From Paenibacillus sp. FSL R10-2734 (GTDB lineage: Bacteria; Bacillota; Bacilli; Paenibacillales; Paenibacillaceae): a stretch of DNA of 64,000 nucleotides. The first letter of the stretch is position 1. The number at the start of each line of letters is the position of its first letter. Of this stretch, positions 52,298-61,098 are shown one piece after another. The notes below the pieces were generated by a model. The model worked only from the letters and a program-made list of their open reading frames with translations. It was not told the DNA's origin and did no database searches. The stretch is taken from the NCBI RefSeq assembly GCF_037963865.1, contig NZ_CP150170.1:6696001-6760000 (forward strand), written 5' to 3'. The translations under genes were made by a program, and so were the position numbers.

Positions 52298-53683
52298 TTA
52301 TTTCCACTCAAGTTTTGGCAGCACTTCTTTTTGCAGCTCACACATTTCATCGATCATCGCACAAGCTTGATAATATGTTGGAGCTTGCGGATCAAGCAGA
52401 ATCGCTTGCAGCAATTTTGTTCTCGACTCTTCAACAAACGCCTCAAGTAGCAGCTTATGGATTGTACCTTGAATATGGATCGTTCCGATAATGGCAGTTG
52501 GCAGTTCAACCGTCATTGGCTTAAATGAGATACCATTTTTGTTAACGACCGCTTGTGTTTCAACGACCATATCATCTGGAAGTCCTTTAATAGCTCCATT
52601 GTTTTGCATATTTACAGCATTCAACTCGATTTCATCGTCGAAGAAGATCGCTTCGATAATTGGCACTGCATATTCATTACTGATTTGAACCTTTTCTTTA
52701 TCGAACGTATAAGCTTGCTCTATCCAGAGCTCTAGATTCATCGTTTTCTCGAACAAGCCTTTATCTAAAGTACTCCCGCTTGCACAGTATATAAATTCAG
52801 GTGTTCTGGAGTCTTTCTTCCACAGCTGCTCACTTGTTGGATCGTAACGGAACTGCAAGGGTAGTCCAGCATAGAAATCTTCTGCCCAAGAAATATACTC
52901 GCCACAATGGTTAGTTCCCGGGTAAGGGAAGTAGCCATACGTACGGTACAACGTTCTGGATAATCCAACATGATCGAATTGTGCCAAACGGTTAGCTAGC
53001 TTTTCTTTCTCATGGAATAGAGGGTATAAATCCTCTCCCGTATTCTTGTTCCAGATCTTCGTGAAGAAGCCAAAGTGGTTCAATCCCCCGCCTTCAACCG
53101 CGATATCTTTACTGTCCATCTCTAGAAATTCAGTTAGCTGATGAATGCCGATGTCTAAACCATGGCACAAGCCTACCACTTTGATTGAAGTTAATTTGGA
53201 GATCGCTTCCACCAATTTTGCTTCCGGATTCGTGTAGTTGATTAGCCAAGCATTTGGACACACCTTCTCCATTGTCTTTGCAATTTCCAACATCGGACCT
53301 AGATTTCTCAATGTATGGAACATTGATCCTGGACCGCCATTCTCACCATATAGCTGCTTGCTGCCGTAACGCCGTGGAATGTGGAAGTCTTGTGACCAGT
53401 AGTGATATCTCTCTACCTCAATCGCAACGATGGAGAAGTCAGCATCTCTTAATGCATCTTCCAAATTAGTCGTTTGCCAAATCTTCGCAGAATGAGAAAA
53501 TGCCGCGAACAATTCGGTTGCATACTTGTACGTTCTATTCACATTGTCTTCTACAATGTCCATAAGCGCGATTTCGAGGTCTACTTGATTTTTCAGACGT
53601 TCTGACAACGCAATATCTTGAAGTGCACCTAGTGCAAAGCTAATGCTTCCTGCTCCGATTAACGCAACTTTCAACTTTTTCAT
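52298..53683 (-). CDS. GH4-family glycosidase (LplD/MelA-like)
   Basis: A 461-residue NAD- and Mn-dependent glycosidase of family GH4. The NAD loop is LIGAGSISFALG at the N-terminus. Other motifs are YGENGGPGSMFHTLRNLGP, LINYTNPEAKLV, the metal-binding Cys-His in GLCHGLDIG, and GLNHFGFF. The GLCHG form resembles the LplD alpha-galacturonidase branch, but alpha-glucosidase or alpha-galactosidase activity is also possible. I chose ATG 53683, 10 nt after AAAGGAG; a TTG at 53692 is too close to that site. It is the last gene of a four-gene operon with a ROK kinase and NagB-like deaminase. Confidence 0.88.
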   Translation of the reverse strand: MKKLKVALIGAGSISFALGALQDIALSERLKNQVDLEIALMDIVEDNVNRTYKYATELFAAFSHSAKIWQTTNLEDALRDADFSIVAIEVERYHYWSQDFHIPRRYGSKQLYGENGGPGSMFHTLRNLGPMLEIAKTMEKVCPNAWLINYTNPEAKLVEAISKLTSIKVVGLCHGLDIGIHQLTEFLEMDSKDIAVEGGGLNHFGFFTKIWNKNTGEDLYPLFHEKEKLANRLAQFDHVGLSRTLYRTYGYFPYPGTNHCGEYISWAEDFYAGLPLQFRYDPTSEQLWKKDSRTPEFIYCASGSTLDKGLFEKTMNLELWIEQAYTFDKEKVQISNEYAVPIIEAIFFDDEIELNAVNMQNNGAIKGLPDDMVVETQAVVNKNGISFKPMTVELPTAIIGTIHIQGTIHKLLLEAFVEESRTKLLQAILLDPQAPTYYQACAMIDEMCELQKEVLPKLEWK

Positions 53684-53688
53684 TGTCT

Positions 53689-54600
53689 TCAAGCTCCTTT
53701 TTCCTTTTTGTATATGTTATAGCCGGCACCAATAATTCCGGCATCAGGGCCAAATTCAGTCAATACGATTTTAATGTTCTCTTTTAAATGTGGAAGAACT
53801 TTCTTTTTAGCGCTTTCAATAATGCTATCAATCAGCCACTGGTTGTGGTGAATGACCGCTCCTCCGATAACAAAAATATTTGGATCAATCATTTGCACCA
53901 AAGAAACAATTGCGTTGGAAAAGTACTCAACCCACCTGTCAATCACTTCAATCGCTTGCCGGTCTCCCATATGATACCGTTCAAACAACAAACCCGCTGT
54001 GGCATCTCTACCATATAAAAACTTACTTTCCGCTTCAAGAGCAATGCCGCTGCATAGAGATTCCAAAGTGCCGTTATACAACGTTGAATGGTTTCTTTTG
54101 CTGTCGGAAATAATCATGCTTCCGATCTCGCCCGCATATCCATGAGCTCCGTGAATAATTCCTTTATCAAGAATGATACCGCATCCAATTCCGGAACTAA
54201 CCGTTATATAAATGGATTGGTTATACGGCTTGGAAGCTCCATGATCCGATTCAAGCACGGTGATCACGTTTACATCATTCTCAAAAAATAGTTCATAGTT
54301 CGGAAAGAAAGCTCTGATGGTTTCGATACTAACATTCTCTAGGCAAGGGATATTGGTTACATCTCGAATGATTTCTGTTTGATCATTCCAAGGAATTGGC
54401 AATACAATGCCTATCTTGCTTGCTTGCTGTTCATGATCGACTTTCGCAATCATTTCCTTGACGGATTTAAAAATTTCGTCAGCATCTTGGAAATCTCTTG
54501 TTAATGCCGACTCCTTCCGAACAAGTTCAAGGTGCTCGTTCACTAATCCAACTCTAATATTGGTACCTCCAATATCTACTCCAATAACGAAGCTACCCAT
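53689..54600 (-). CDS. ROK-family sugar kinase lacking the zinc motif
   Basis: A 303-residue ROK protein. The ATP phosphate loop is VIGVDIGGTNIRVGLV, the catalytic Asp is in FENDVNV, and the second phosphate motif is VSSGIGCGIIL. The usual GEIGHM...CxCGxxGCxE zinc site is absent. The sequence reads GEIGSMIISDSKRNHSTLY, so the His and all three Cys are replaced. It may still be an active kinase with altered sugar specificity, or a sensor. The start is ATG 54600 with GAGGAG 7 nt upstream. It is co-transcribed between the NagB-like and GH4 genes. Confidence 0.88.
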   Translation of the reverse strand: MGSFVIGVDIGGTNIRVGLVNEHLELVRKESALTRDFQDADEIFKSVKEMIAKVDHEQQASKIGIVLPIPWNDQTEIIRDVTNIPCLENVSIETIRAFFPNYELFFENDVNVITVLESDHGASKPYNQSIYITVSSGIGCGIILDKGIIHGAHGYAGEIGSMIISDSKRNHSTLYNGTLESLCSGIALEAESKFLYGRDATAGLLFERYHMGDRQAIEVIDRWVEYFSNAIVSLVQMIDPNIFVIGGAVIHHNQWLIDSIIESAKKKVLPHLKENIKIVLTEFGPDAGIIGAGYNIYKKEKGA

Positions 54601-54615
54601 ATTTACGCTCCTCAT

Positions 54616-55338
54616 CTATGATGACTGATCAATATATTTGGCTGCTGCAGCATCCAAATAGAAATCTATATGCTCATAACCGAGCAATCTTTGGGCAGGC
54701 AGCTGTGCGTCAGGATTTGTGAAAATCTCCTTCACGATATCAGCTTTGCGCTCTCCAGTTATGACGACAACAACTCTTTTACTACTTGTAATCTGTTCCA
54801 AACCTAATGTAATGCCTTGCTTTAATTCAGTCTGCTTATGGAAATATTTTTGAGCGACTATCTTTGTTGTTTCCGACAGCTCCACTACACTGCTACGATT
54901 CAATACCGGGCTGCCAGGTTCATTTAATCCAATATGTCCGTTCATGCCTACGCCCATCAAGCTGAATATAATCGGGTGTTGGTCGATAAAGCGATCAATT
55001 CGCAAACATTCCTGCTTTATATCCGGCGATGTTCCATCAAAAAACTCAATCTGGCTGCCATCCAGTGAAATCTGCGAGAATAGATCTTGATTCAACATCT
55101 GATAGCAGCTGCCTTCAGAGCTTTTGTCTATGCCAACCCACTCATCCAAGCTAACGATGTTAAGCTTCTTGAGCTTCGAGTGGATGTCTGCCTCGTTGGC
55201 AAATTTCTGATAGCTTTTTTGTGGAGTACTCCCTGAAGCCAGACAGAACACGGGGCGCTGATCGTTAATTAAATGATCTTTCATCTCTCTAGCAATTTCG
55301 TTTGCTACTTCCTCTTCACAATCAAAGATTTTGATCAT
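54616..55338 (-). CDS. nagB: Glucosamine-6-phosphate deaminase-like protein
   Basis: A 240-residue NagB/6-phosphogluconolactonase-fold protein. LASGSTPQKSYQKF forms the phosphate loop, SLDEWVGID contains the catalytic Asp-Glu region, and GVGMNGHIGLNEPG is the hallmark of glucosamine-6-phosphate deaminase. It would convert glucosamine 6-phosphate to fructose 6-phosphate and ammonia. The start is ATG 55338, 9 nt after AAGGA; GTG 55347 overlaps that site. Together with a GH4 glycosidase and a ROK kinase it suggests breakdown of an amino-sugar-containing glycoside. It could be a paralogue with a different substrate. Confidence 0.85.
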   Translation of the reverse strand: MIKIFDCEEEVANEIAREMKDHLINDQRPVFCLASGSTPQKSYQKFANEADIHSKLKKLNIVSLDEWVGIDKSSEGSCYQMLNQDLFSQISLDGSQIEFFDGTSPDIKQECLRIDRFIDQHPIIFSLMGVGMNGHIGLNEPGSPVLNRSSVVELSETTKIVAQKYFHKQTELKQGITLGLEQITSSKRVVVVITGERKADIVKEIFTNPDAQLPAQRLLGYEHIDFYLDAAAAKYIDQSS

Positions 55339-55358
55339 ATTGTTCACTTCCTTGTTGT

Positions 55359-56489
55359 TTATTCCGAGATGACATTAATTATCTCTTGCTGAAGAATAAG
55401 TATAGCTGCTCCGATTGCTGTTGATTGATGTAACTTACTCACCGAAATTTGAGGCGTCCACTCCGTATATTGCTCGACATAGCTTTTCGTGCGGTCCAAT
55501 ATACGTTCCGGGAACAGTGCTACCGTTTTACCGCTAATAATGACCTGGTCGATATCCAAGATGCTGATCATATTGGTAACCGTTAATGCCAGATTCTTGG
55601 AAACATAATCAATGCAAGCTTCTACATCATTAGCTGAATTCAAATCATATGTGCTTAACAAGTACTTAATGGCTAATCTGCTTTCCAGCCAACCGACTGA
55701 AGATGGAGTCCGCTTATATTCTGAATCAAAGCACATATACTCCAGCTCGCCCGCACTTGCATTAACGCCGCGGTGTAGCTCTTTGTTAATGACCAAGCCG
55801 CCCCCGACCCCGTCACCTGCAGCTATATGAATGAGACTCGTTGATGCTTGATCTGAGTTTTCAAGATTCCGAAATTCCGCCACAGTCGCTGCGTTCACAT
55901 CATTCTCTAGAAGAATGGGCAAGTTCACTTCACGCTTGAGATTTTCAATAATCGATTCATACTTAAAGTCGTTTTCTTTATTTTGATGAGTTCTCATCCG
56001 AATCGTTTTCTTTCTTGTATTAATCGCGCCATCAACGCCAATACCAATCCCTAAGACAACACTATTCGTTTCCTTCGCTTTATCCTTCATATGTTCCACA
56101 ATCTCTATAAATATCGAAGTGAATTGCTGACTATAAAACGGAATGTCTGTTTCAATCGAATACGTTTCTATAATCTTGCTGTGTAGATTAATGAGTAATG
56201 CCGTAATCGTGCTGCCAATAATCTGTATTCCGATTGTCGTATAGCTGTTTTCATTAAATCTGTAAACCGTACGTTTTCTTCCCAAGCCGCCAGATCCTTC
56301 TCGACTTTCACCAGTGACAGTCAATAAACCGATCTGTTCAAAAAAGGTAACAATCTTGCTTACAGTAACGAAGCTCATTGCCGTTTTTTCTGTGATCTCG
56401 ACTTTCGCCAGTTCAGGATGTTGAAGCAAAATATCAAAGACTATTTTCCTGTTCTCATCTTTAATATCATTGGGCAGAAATGATCTCAT
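55359..56489 (-). CDS. ROK-family transcriptional repressor (NagC/XylR type)
   Basis: A 376-residue ROK regulator. A winged helix-turn-helix occupies the first 70 residues (KVEITEKTAMSFVTVSKIVT, then GGLGRKRTVYRF), followed by a ROK sugar-binding domain (GIGIGVDGAIN, LENDVNAATVAEF, AAGDGVGGGLVINKELHRG). The Cys-rich zinc motif is also missing here. GAGGAGG precedes ATG 56489. It is the first gene of the operon, and two AT-rich perfect palindromes lie just upstream, so it is probably an autorepressor released by the sugar. Confidence 0.9.
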   Translation of the reverse strand: MRSFLPNDIKDENRKIVFDILLQHPELAKVEITEKTAMSFVTVSKIVTFFEQIGLLTVTGESREGSGGLGRKRTVYRFNENSYTTIGIQIIGSTITALLINLHSKIIETYSIETDIPFYSQQFTSIFIEIVEHMKDKAKETNSVVLGIGIGVDGAINTRKKTIRMRTHQNKENDFKYESIIENLKREVNLPILLENDVNAATVAEFRNLENSDQASTSLIHIAAGDGVGGGLVINKELHRGVNASAGELEYMCFDSEYKRTPSSVGWLESRLAIKYLLSTYDLNSANDVEACIDYVSKNLALTVTNMISILDIDQVIISGKTVALFPERILDRTKSYVEQYTEWTPQISVSKLHQSTAIGAAILILQQEIINVISE

Positions 56490-56501
56490 ATGTCCTCCTC
56501 G

Positions 56502-56518
56502 TTATATTATTAATATAA
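56502..56518. promoter_or_regulatory. ROK-repressor operator candidate 1
   Basis: TTATATTATTAATATAA is a perfect palindrome with an 8-bp arm, directly upstream of the ROK repressor's ribosome binding site. AT-rich palindromes are typical NagC/XylR targets. Confidence 0.5.
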
Positions 56519-56531
56519 TTAATAAATAAAG

Positions 56532-56547
56532 TTAAATAATTATTTAA
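56532..56547. promoter_or_regulatory. ROK-repressor operator candidate 2
   Basis: TTAAATAATTATTTAA is a perfect 16-bp palindrome, 30 bp from the first. A degenerate TTATTTAA...TTAAATTAA pair lies further upstream around 56615-56635. Confidence 0.5.
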
Positions 56548-56670
56548 AAAAATACAGGTCTGAATCGACCTCTTAAATTCATTTTATATTCACTGGAGTG
56601 AAAGTTCAAGTTCATTTATTTAACTTCCTTAAATTAATCTGTTCTCTATCTTAATACATAACTTATTAAT

Positions 56671-56704
56671 AAAAACACTCCTTAACAGATTTATTAAGAA
56701 GTGT
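56671..56704 (-). terminator. Terminator of the RiPP operon
   Basis: ACACTCCTTAA pairs with TTAAGAAGTGT (one mismatch, 8-nt loop) and TTTTTATT follows on the minus strand, downstream of the 58-residue membrane protein gene and the groEL fragment. Confidence 0.65.
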
Positions 56705-56760
56705 CCTTTAGTTTATTTATTATTCCTAACAGTGACCGCTTCACAAACCGAAATCAAGCT

Positions 56761-56878
56761 TTTTGAAGCCGGAACGTATTACTTTAGAAGGGTTAACGAT
56801 ACCAGTAGCAGCGTTGTAGTCGATACCTTCTTCAACCGCAACGCGAGTTGCGTTCAGGGCCTCTTCTATCCTTGCCTC
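56761..56878 (-). pseudogene. Degraded groEL fragment with two internal deletions
   Basis: The minus-strand reading is ARIEEALNATRVAVEEGIDY, then NAATGIVNPSKVIRSGFKK. It aligns with GroEL at 63244 in the segments RIEDALNATRAAVEEGI, GYNAATG and GIVDPAKVTRSALQ. Compared with that gene, 27 nt (between CC repeats) and 192 nt (between CGAT repeats) are missing. Both losses are multiples of three and both lie at short direct repeats. There is no start codon of its own. It shares the orientation of the real groEL, and the RiPP operon lies between the two. Confidence 0.8.
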
Positions 56879-56912
56879 TTTCTTGAAGAATGTATTATTC
56901 AAAATATTCAAA

Positions 56913-57089
56913 TTAAAATACAAACAGAACAAAAAAAGCGATAACTAAAAAAATACCTCCTATAGTTAAAAGCGTTTTTTTTAGCTCAGGCTTATGCTTC
57001 AAATTCCGCTTGCCTGCTATCAAAGCTAATGCCGCTATAATTAAATAGGCAATAAAAAGAAAGAGAATTCCACTTATTTTATCAGCCAC
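56913..57089 (-). CDS. Small membrane protein of the RiPP operon (58 residues), candidate immunity protein
   Basis: A 58-residue ORF with two hydrophobic helices (about residues 7-25 and 40-58) separated by a basic loop (GKRNLKHKPELKK). It starts at GTG 57089 with GGAGGGG 6 nt upstream, 17 nt after the S41 peptidase stop codon, and is the last gene of the operon. Small two-helix proteins at the ends of bacteriocin operons often give self-immunity. That role is inferred; I know no family for this sequence. Confidence 0.7.
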   Translation of the reverse strand: MADKISGILFLFIAYLIIAALALIAGKRNLKHKPELKKTLLTIGGIFLVIAFFVLFVF

Positions 57090-57106
57090 CAGCTACCCCT
57101 CCATTT

Positions 57107-57943
57107 TCAAGTAAATACCATACTATAATAATCCTCATCAGTTACGAAGCGTCTATCAGCATCACAATCATAATACAGCAATTGCTGGAGATCTTCTATT
57201 CCATATTCATTACATTTCCATGTAAATGCAGGAATTATCATGGAAAACCCACTTGACTTATTCACAATGATTTCTTGTCCGCATTTTTTCCCCTTTGTTT
57301 GGTTACCTATCAATCGGACAAATTGCAAATTAATCTTTAGCGCTAAAGCGCTAATCTCACTGCAACTTGCAGTATGTTCATTCACAAAAATATAAATTTT
57401 TTTATAGCTTATCAGCGCATGATCATCCGTGTAGTAGGTTGTTTTTTTATTCTTGTAAGACAAGGTTACGATTTCTTTCTTATCATCTATGAGCATTCTA
57501 CAGAAAGACATGCATGCATCGACATAACCGCCTGGAGAATTCCTTAAATCCAATATCAGATAGGGTCTATCCTTATACAGGCTCATAATTTCAATGGCTT
57601 GGTCAACCGATTTTTTCGTGAAGTAAGTAAGGCTTATGTACAGATACTCATTCACTAGCCTATATTGAAAATGATTCTGCTCTTTTGTATCTATACTACC
57701 CGAATGTGCGACACCAATTAGAAAATCAGTAAACTGGGTTTCCCGGGTGGCATATACAAAATGTTTAAAGGAATTGAGGTCAATTCTATTTGAATTAAGG
57801 AGACCGTCTCTCAATTTTAGGTATTCATTGTTTTGATTCAAATAAATATCGTTAGCTTCATAATACTTTAAACATTCCATGATCAGCTCAGTCGCATTTG
57901 AACTCTTTCTTGCAAATAACATGCCTGACACCATCCCATTCAA
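57107..57943 (-). CDS. S41-family peptidase of the RiPP operon
   Basis: A 278-residue protein with the S41 (C-terminal processing peptidase) core: YLILDLRNSPGGYVDACMSF near residues 128-147, IYIFVNEHTASCSEISALAL with the probable nucleophile Ser, and GNQTKGKKCGQ with the probable Lys base. The PDZ domain of Ctp proteases is missing, and there is no signal peptide. In a sactipeptide cluster it most likely removes the leader of the precursor or degrades stray peptide; this is inference. The start is unclear: TTG 57943 overlaps the upstream stop codon, while ATG 57934 lies nearby. Confidence 0.82.
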   Translation of the reverse strand: MNGMVSGMLFARKSSNATELIMECLKYYEANDIYLNQNNEYLKLRDGLLNSNRIDLNSFKHFVYATRETQFTDFLIGVAHSGSIDTKEQNHFQYRLVNEYLYISLTYFTKKSVDQAIEIMSLYKDRPYLILDLRNSPGGYVDACMSFCRMLIDDKKEIVTLSYKNKKTTYYTDDHALISYKKIYIFVNEHTASCSEISALALKINLQFVRLIGNQTKGKKCGQEIIVNKSSGFSMIIPAFTWKCNEYGIEDLQQLLYYDCDADRRFVTDEDYYSMVFT

Positions 57944-58632
57944 TCGTTGAGCAATTTAATTTCATACGCTTCAGAAAGTTTCTGAATATTAAGCACAAGC
58001 TTTTCCCTTTTTGATTTGACTGCGACGAACAAAACAAATCCCAACAATAGAACGCTAGCGATGAATACTAAGATCATTGTCTGCATATCCGTTGGAAAGT
58101 AAGCCGCTAATAGAAAAGGTGTGAATGGAAAAATAAAATTAAATAAGCTGAAGATACTCGTTAAATACTGCTTGGATTTGGAGAAATCAATATGATGCAC
58201 TGACGCTGTGGCTATAAGTGAGAATCCCAGAAAAGAGAGAATCAAATTATCCAAATAAAGATACACATTGCTTATATAAACTTCTTTCCATAAAACGAAA
58301 AAGCCCAAGGATATAATCACCAGATAAATTTGAGCACAAATAAATCCGGAAGCCGTAACCATTAAACAATTCGTGAACCAGATTTTAAAGGGGGTCAGCG
58401 GTGTGGTCAATAGCGTCTCGCTATGTACCAAATCTTCAATATTCCAATGCGCCAGATTACCGATCAACATACAAGCCAGTGAGAAATAAGCTACTATAAT
58501 TGGGCGAGGCACAGAAAATCCCGTCAATAAAATAAAATAAACCAACGGAAAAATTAAAATAATAAACAATCTTATTTTACTTTCACGTATTTCTTTGAAT
58601 TTTTTCCACATCAGAGCAGTCATCGAATTCAT
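57940..58632 (-). CDS. ABC-2 type membrane protein 2 of the RiPP exporter
   Basis: A 230-residue membrane protein with about six hydrophobic helices (LFIILIFPLVYFILLTGF and others) and no binding domain. Its ATG overlaps the stop of the preceding membrane protein gene by 4 nt. Together with that protein and the ATPase it should form an exporter for the mature peptide or an immunity pump. It is a divergent sequence, placed in the ABC-2 class by topology and context. Confidence 0.75.
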   Translation of the reverse strand: MNSMTALMWKKFKEIRESKIRLFIILIFPLVYFILLTGFSVPRPIIVAYFSLACMLIGNLAHWNIEDLVHSETLLTTPLTPFKIWFTNCLMVTASGFICAQIYLVIISLGFFVLWKEVYISNVYLYLDNLILSFLGFSLIATASVHHIDFSKSKQYLTSIFSLFNFIFPFTPFLLAAYFPTDMQTMILVFIASVLLLGFVLFVAVKSKREKLVLNIQKLSEAYEIKLLND

Positions 58633-59255
58633 ACACTCCTTTCAAGAAACCTCTTCCAGTTGTTCTGCATTAAGTAACGCTGCAAAAGATAACATGCAAG
58701 AAGAGTTCCCAGCACAAAAACAGTTAAAGAATACCCTGTTGGAAGCAGCATTTTCATTACAACAACTAGAACAACGTAACCTATTTCAATCAAGTAGTTG
58801 CCGACATTGCTATTTCGTTTCAGTAGTAGCGTTCTCATCCCAATAAATCTTCCTAGAGCAAATAACGATAGATATAAACCTCCAATAAACAAAAAATCCC
58901 AGATATGCAGTACAAACTCTTGACCAGTGATGTGCATCACAATTATTGAAATAGTAGAGATAACTGCACTTACGAATATTGAGCACACTATAATAGCTTG
59001 CACTATTCTCGTAAGCAATGTATCAAAAGTAAATCCTAGGGTTAGCAATCCCTCTTCATGCCCGCTTAAATAGTCCGCTCCAAACATTTTTAATATACTG
59101 ATAAAAGAAAAATAGGGTATCAAAAGAACTGGGTTCATATACAATTGATTCTGAGAAATACTGACCATGATACTGGCAAAAAATACGAAGGTAAGCCATT
59201 TTTTTTTTAACATTGCAAGTGAAAGCCACATGAACGGATTTTGAATTATATTCAT
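58629..59255 (-). CDS. ABC-2 type membrane protein 1 of the RiPP exporter
   Basis: A 208-residue protein with about six hydrophobic helices. It overlaps the ATPase gene by 4 nt upstream and the second permease gene by 4 nt downstream, so the three are translationally coupled. The polar stretch GADYLSGHEEGLLTLGFTFD lies between helices, near the place where such proteins contact the ATPase. Function is assigned from topology and gene order. Confidence 0.75.
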   Translation of the reverse strand: MNIIQNPFMWLSLAMLKKKWLTFVFFASIMVSISQNQLYMNPVLLIPYFSFISILKMFGADYLSGHEEGLLTLGFTFDTLLTRIVQAIIVCSIFVSAVISTISIIVMHITGQEFVLHIWDFLFIGGLYLSLFALGRFIGMRTLLLKRNSNVGNYLIEIGYVVLVVVMKMLLPTGYSLTVFVLGTLLACYLLQRYLMQNNWKRFLERSV

Positions 59256-60025
59256 ACCGACTCCAACATTTCAGTCATTTCTTCAATCTTAAAAATATAG
59301 CGATATAACATCTCCATATCTGCTTGTTCATGATCTTTTGGAAGATATTTGGCCGCTAGCTCGTCATATGTCCCTTCTTCAATTATTGATCCGTTCTTTA
59401 TAAATCCATATACATCACACACTTTTTTTAGTTCACTTAAATGATGGGAATTAATTAATACTGTCATCCCCTTGCTTTTCATCGCTTGAATGTACTTGCG
59501 GAGCATATAGTTCCCTTCAACATCTAATCCTCTGGTAGGCTCATCCAATATAAGTAAATGCGGTTTCCCGATAAATGCCCTAGCTAAAGCTAACCGCTGC
59601 CTCATACCTCTGGAGAAGTAGGTGATTTTGCTATTCTTGTGCGGCTCCAAATCGACCATTTTAATGCATTCATCAATTTCTTCGGTCCTTTGCTGCCGGG
59701 GTGCTTGCGGAAAAAACACACGGTGAAATAGTTCTATATTCTCCCAGGCCGTCAAACTTTTATACAATCCTAACTGATCGAGCACACAACCAATTCTACT
59801 TCTTATTTCATTGAATGTGGGGTCGATGCTGGAAACTCCGTTAACTGTAACTGTTCCGCTTGTGGGTCTGTAGACATCAAGAATTGTCCTGGTCAGCGTC
59901 GTTTTCCCTGCCCCATTAGGTCCAATCAACCCATAAACTTCACCTTTTTTTACTGTTAAATTTATGTTATGCAGGACTTCAGATGTCCCAAAACTCTTGC
60001 TTAATTCGTGAATGACGATATCCAT
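59252..60025 (-). CDS. ABC transporter ATP-binding protein of the RiPP operon
   Basis: A 257-residue ATPase with Walker A GPNGAGKTT (about residues 35-43), Q-loop, a variant signature YFSRGMRQRLALARAF, Walker B LLILDEPTRGLD and the switch His in INSHHLSEL. The C-terminal extension after residue 215 is short. The sequence type is that of drug or bacteriocin exporters with separate membrane subunits. GGAAGGAAA precedes ATG 60025, and the gene overlaps the end of the radical-SAM gene by 25 nt. Confidence 0.92.
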   Translation of the reverse strand: MDIVIHELSKSFGTSEVLHNINLTVKKGEVYGLIGPNGAGKTTLTRTILDVYRPTSGTVTVNGVSSIDPTFNEIRSRIGCVLDQLGLYKSLTAWENIELFHRVFFPQAPRQQRTEEIDECIKMVDLEPHKNSKITYFSRGMRQRLALARAFIGKPHLLILDEPTRGLDVEGNYMLRKYIQAMKSKGMTVLINSHHLSELKKVCDVYGFIKNGSIIEEGTYDELAAKYLPKDHEQADMEMLYRYIFKIEEMTEMLESV

Positions 60026-61098
60026 TTTCCTTCCTCCAAATCATATTGGCAACTCTCTGTATTGAAATAAGAGCAGGCGTTACATGCATAACGGAATTCA
60101 CATTCTTTACATTTATTTTGGTTTTGGTCCACTCCTTTTTTCCAGTAATGAGCCATCAATTTCTGCAAAGCCATATGGAATTCGTTATCTCTTAAATTAC
60201 CAAGTTTGTTTTTTAATTCCATACAGGGGTATATAGAGCCATCATATGCTACTAATATTTTTTTATCAAGACAGTTATTCCCTAATTTTCTGGAAAAGAA
60301 GGCATCGAAATCTACATTCACCATACTTTTGTTGGTCACAGGAATAGACTTAGTTTTTGAGAAGATCACCTGCCAAGACTCAGGTATTACTTTTGGTTTT
60401 TCTTTATTTTGGAGATCATAGAGTATGATAGAAACCATTTTATTTTTTTTGTACATCTTCACAATATTAGCTAATTCCTTCGGATTAAATAAAGAAATAA
60501 TAATATGATTGTCTTCAGCTAAACCTTCAATGTGTCCTATGCCGTTCGTATGAATGGAGAGAGAAATATTTTTCCCGTTAATATACTCTTTTATATCTTG
60601 AAAATATGGACTAGTTACTGCTTCACCACCTGTGAGTAAGATAGTCTTAACCCCATAACCTTCTAATTTATCCACCGCCAATTTCCACTCGTCCAAGCTG
60701 AGAGCTGGGGCTTGCCCTTCTATGACTCTGCAGCTCGGACAGAACATCTCTCCACAAAAGCTGCAATTTAAGTTACACTCATTTGTCAGCTGAAGCGTTG
60801 CCGTTTCAATAAAAGGTGTGTTTTTATGCATTTTTTTCTCATTGTATACATTTATAGATCTGAATTTATCTATGAAGACCGGATAATCAGTGAACATACC
60901 CCATTCGTATTTTTTAAAAAAGACATTCAGCATTTTAAACTCCTGATCAGAGAGAGATTCTCCACTTTCTGCTTTTCGGATACTGTTGCCTAACCGGTTA
61001 TCGATCCATAGCAATTTTTCTTCCACCAAGTTATGTAACGTGGATTTTGTTTTTCCAAGTACTAAATAAACTTCTGGTTTTAGCTTAAAATAGGTCAT
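60001..61098 (-). CDS. Second radical SAM/SPASM-type RiPP enzyme
   Basis: A radical SAM protein of about 365 residues. The cluster-binding CxxxCxxC is CNLNCSFC (Cys 110, 114, 117 counted from the GTG at 61104), followed by a GGEAV motif (LLTGGEAVTSP). Two extra cysteines follow at 122 and 125 (FCPSC). The C-terminus carries auxiliary-cluster ligands in CKECEFRYACNACS. An N-terminal region of about 95 residues could recognise the leader peptide. ATG 61098 has GGGGA 6 nt upstream. It overlaps the first radical-SAM gene by about 4-10 nt. It may install a different modification or help form the thioethers. Confidence 0.88.
   Translation of the reverse strand: MTYFKLKPEVYLVLGKTKSTLHNLVEEKLLWIDNRLGNSIRKAESGESLSDQEFKMLNVFFKKYEWGMFTDYPVFIDKFRSINVYNEKKMHKNTPFIETATLQLTNECNLNCSFCGEMFCPSCRVIEGQAPALSLDEWKLAVDKLEGYGVKTILLTGGEAVTSPYFQDIKEYINGKNISLSIHTNGIGHIEGLAEDNHIIISLFNPKELANIVKMYKKNKMVSIILYDLQNKEKPKVIPESWQVIFSKTKSIPVTNKSMVNVDFDAFFSRKLGNNCLDKKILVAYDGSIYPCMELKNKLGNLRDNEFHMALQKLMAHYWKKGVDQNQNKCKECEFRYACNACSYFNTESCQYDLEEGKWISSFTN

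Noticed and set aside
56502..56640. AT-rich direct and inverted repeats as a CRISPR or origin-like array
   Set aside because: The units are short palindromes of differing sequence without regular spacers, and they fit ROK-repressor operators better.
56741..56932. A 63-codon open frame across the groEL fragment as a real gene
   Set aside because: It starts with a TTG without a ribosome binding site inside the end of another gene. The groEL-like part lacks most of the chaperonin, so I treat it as a pseudogene.
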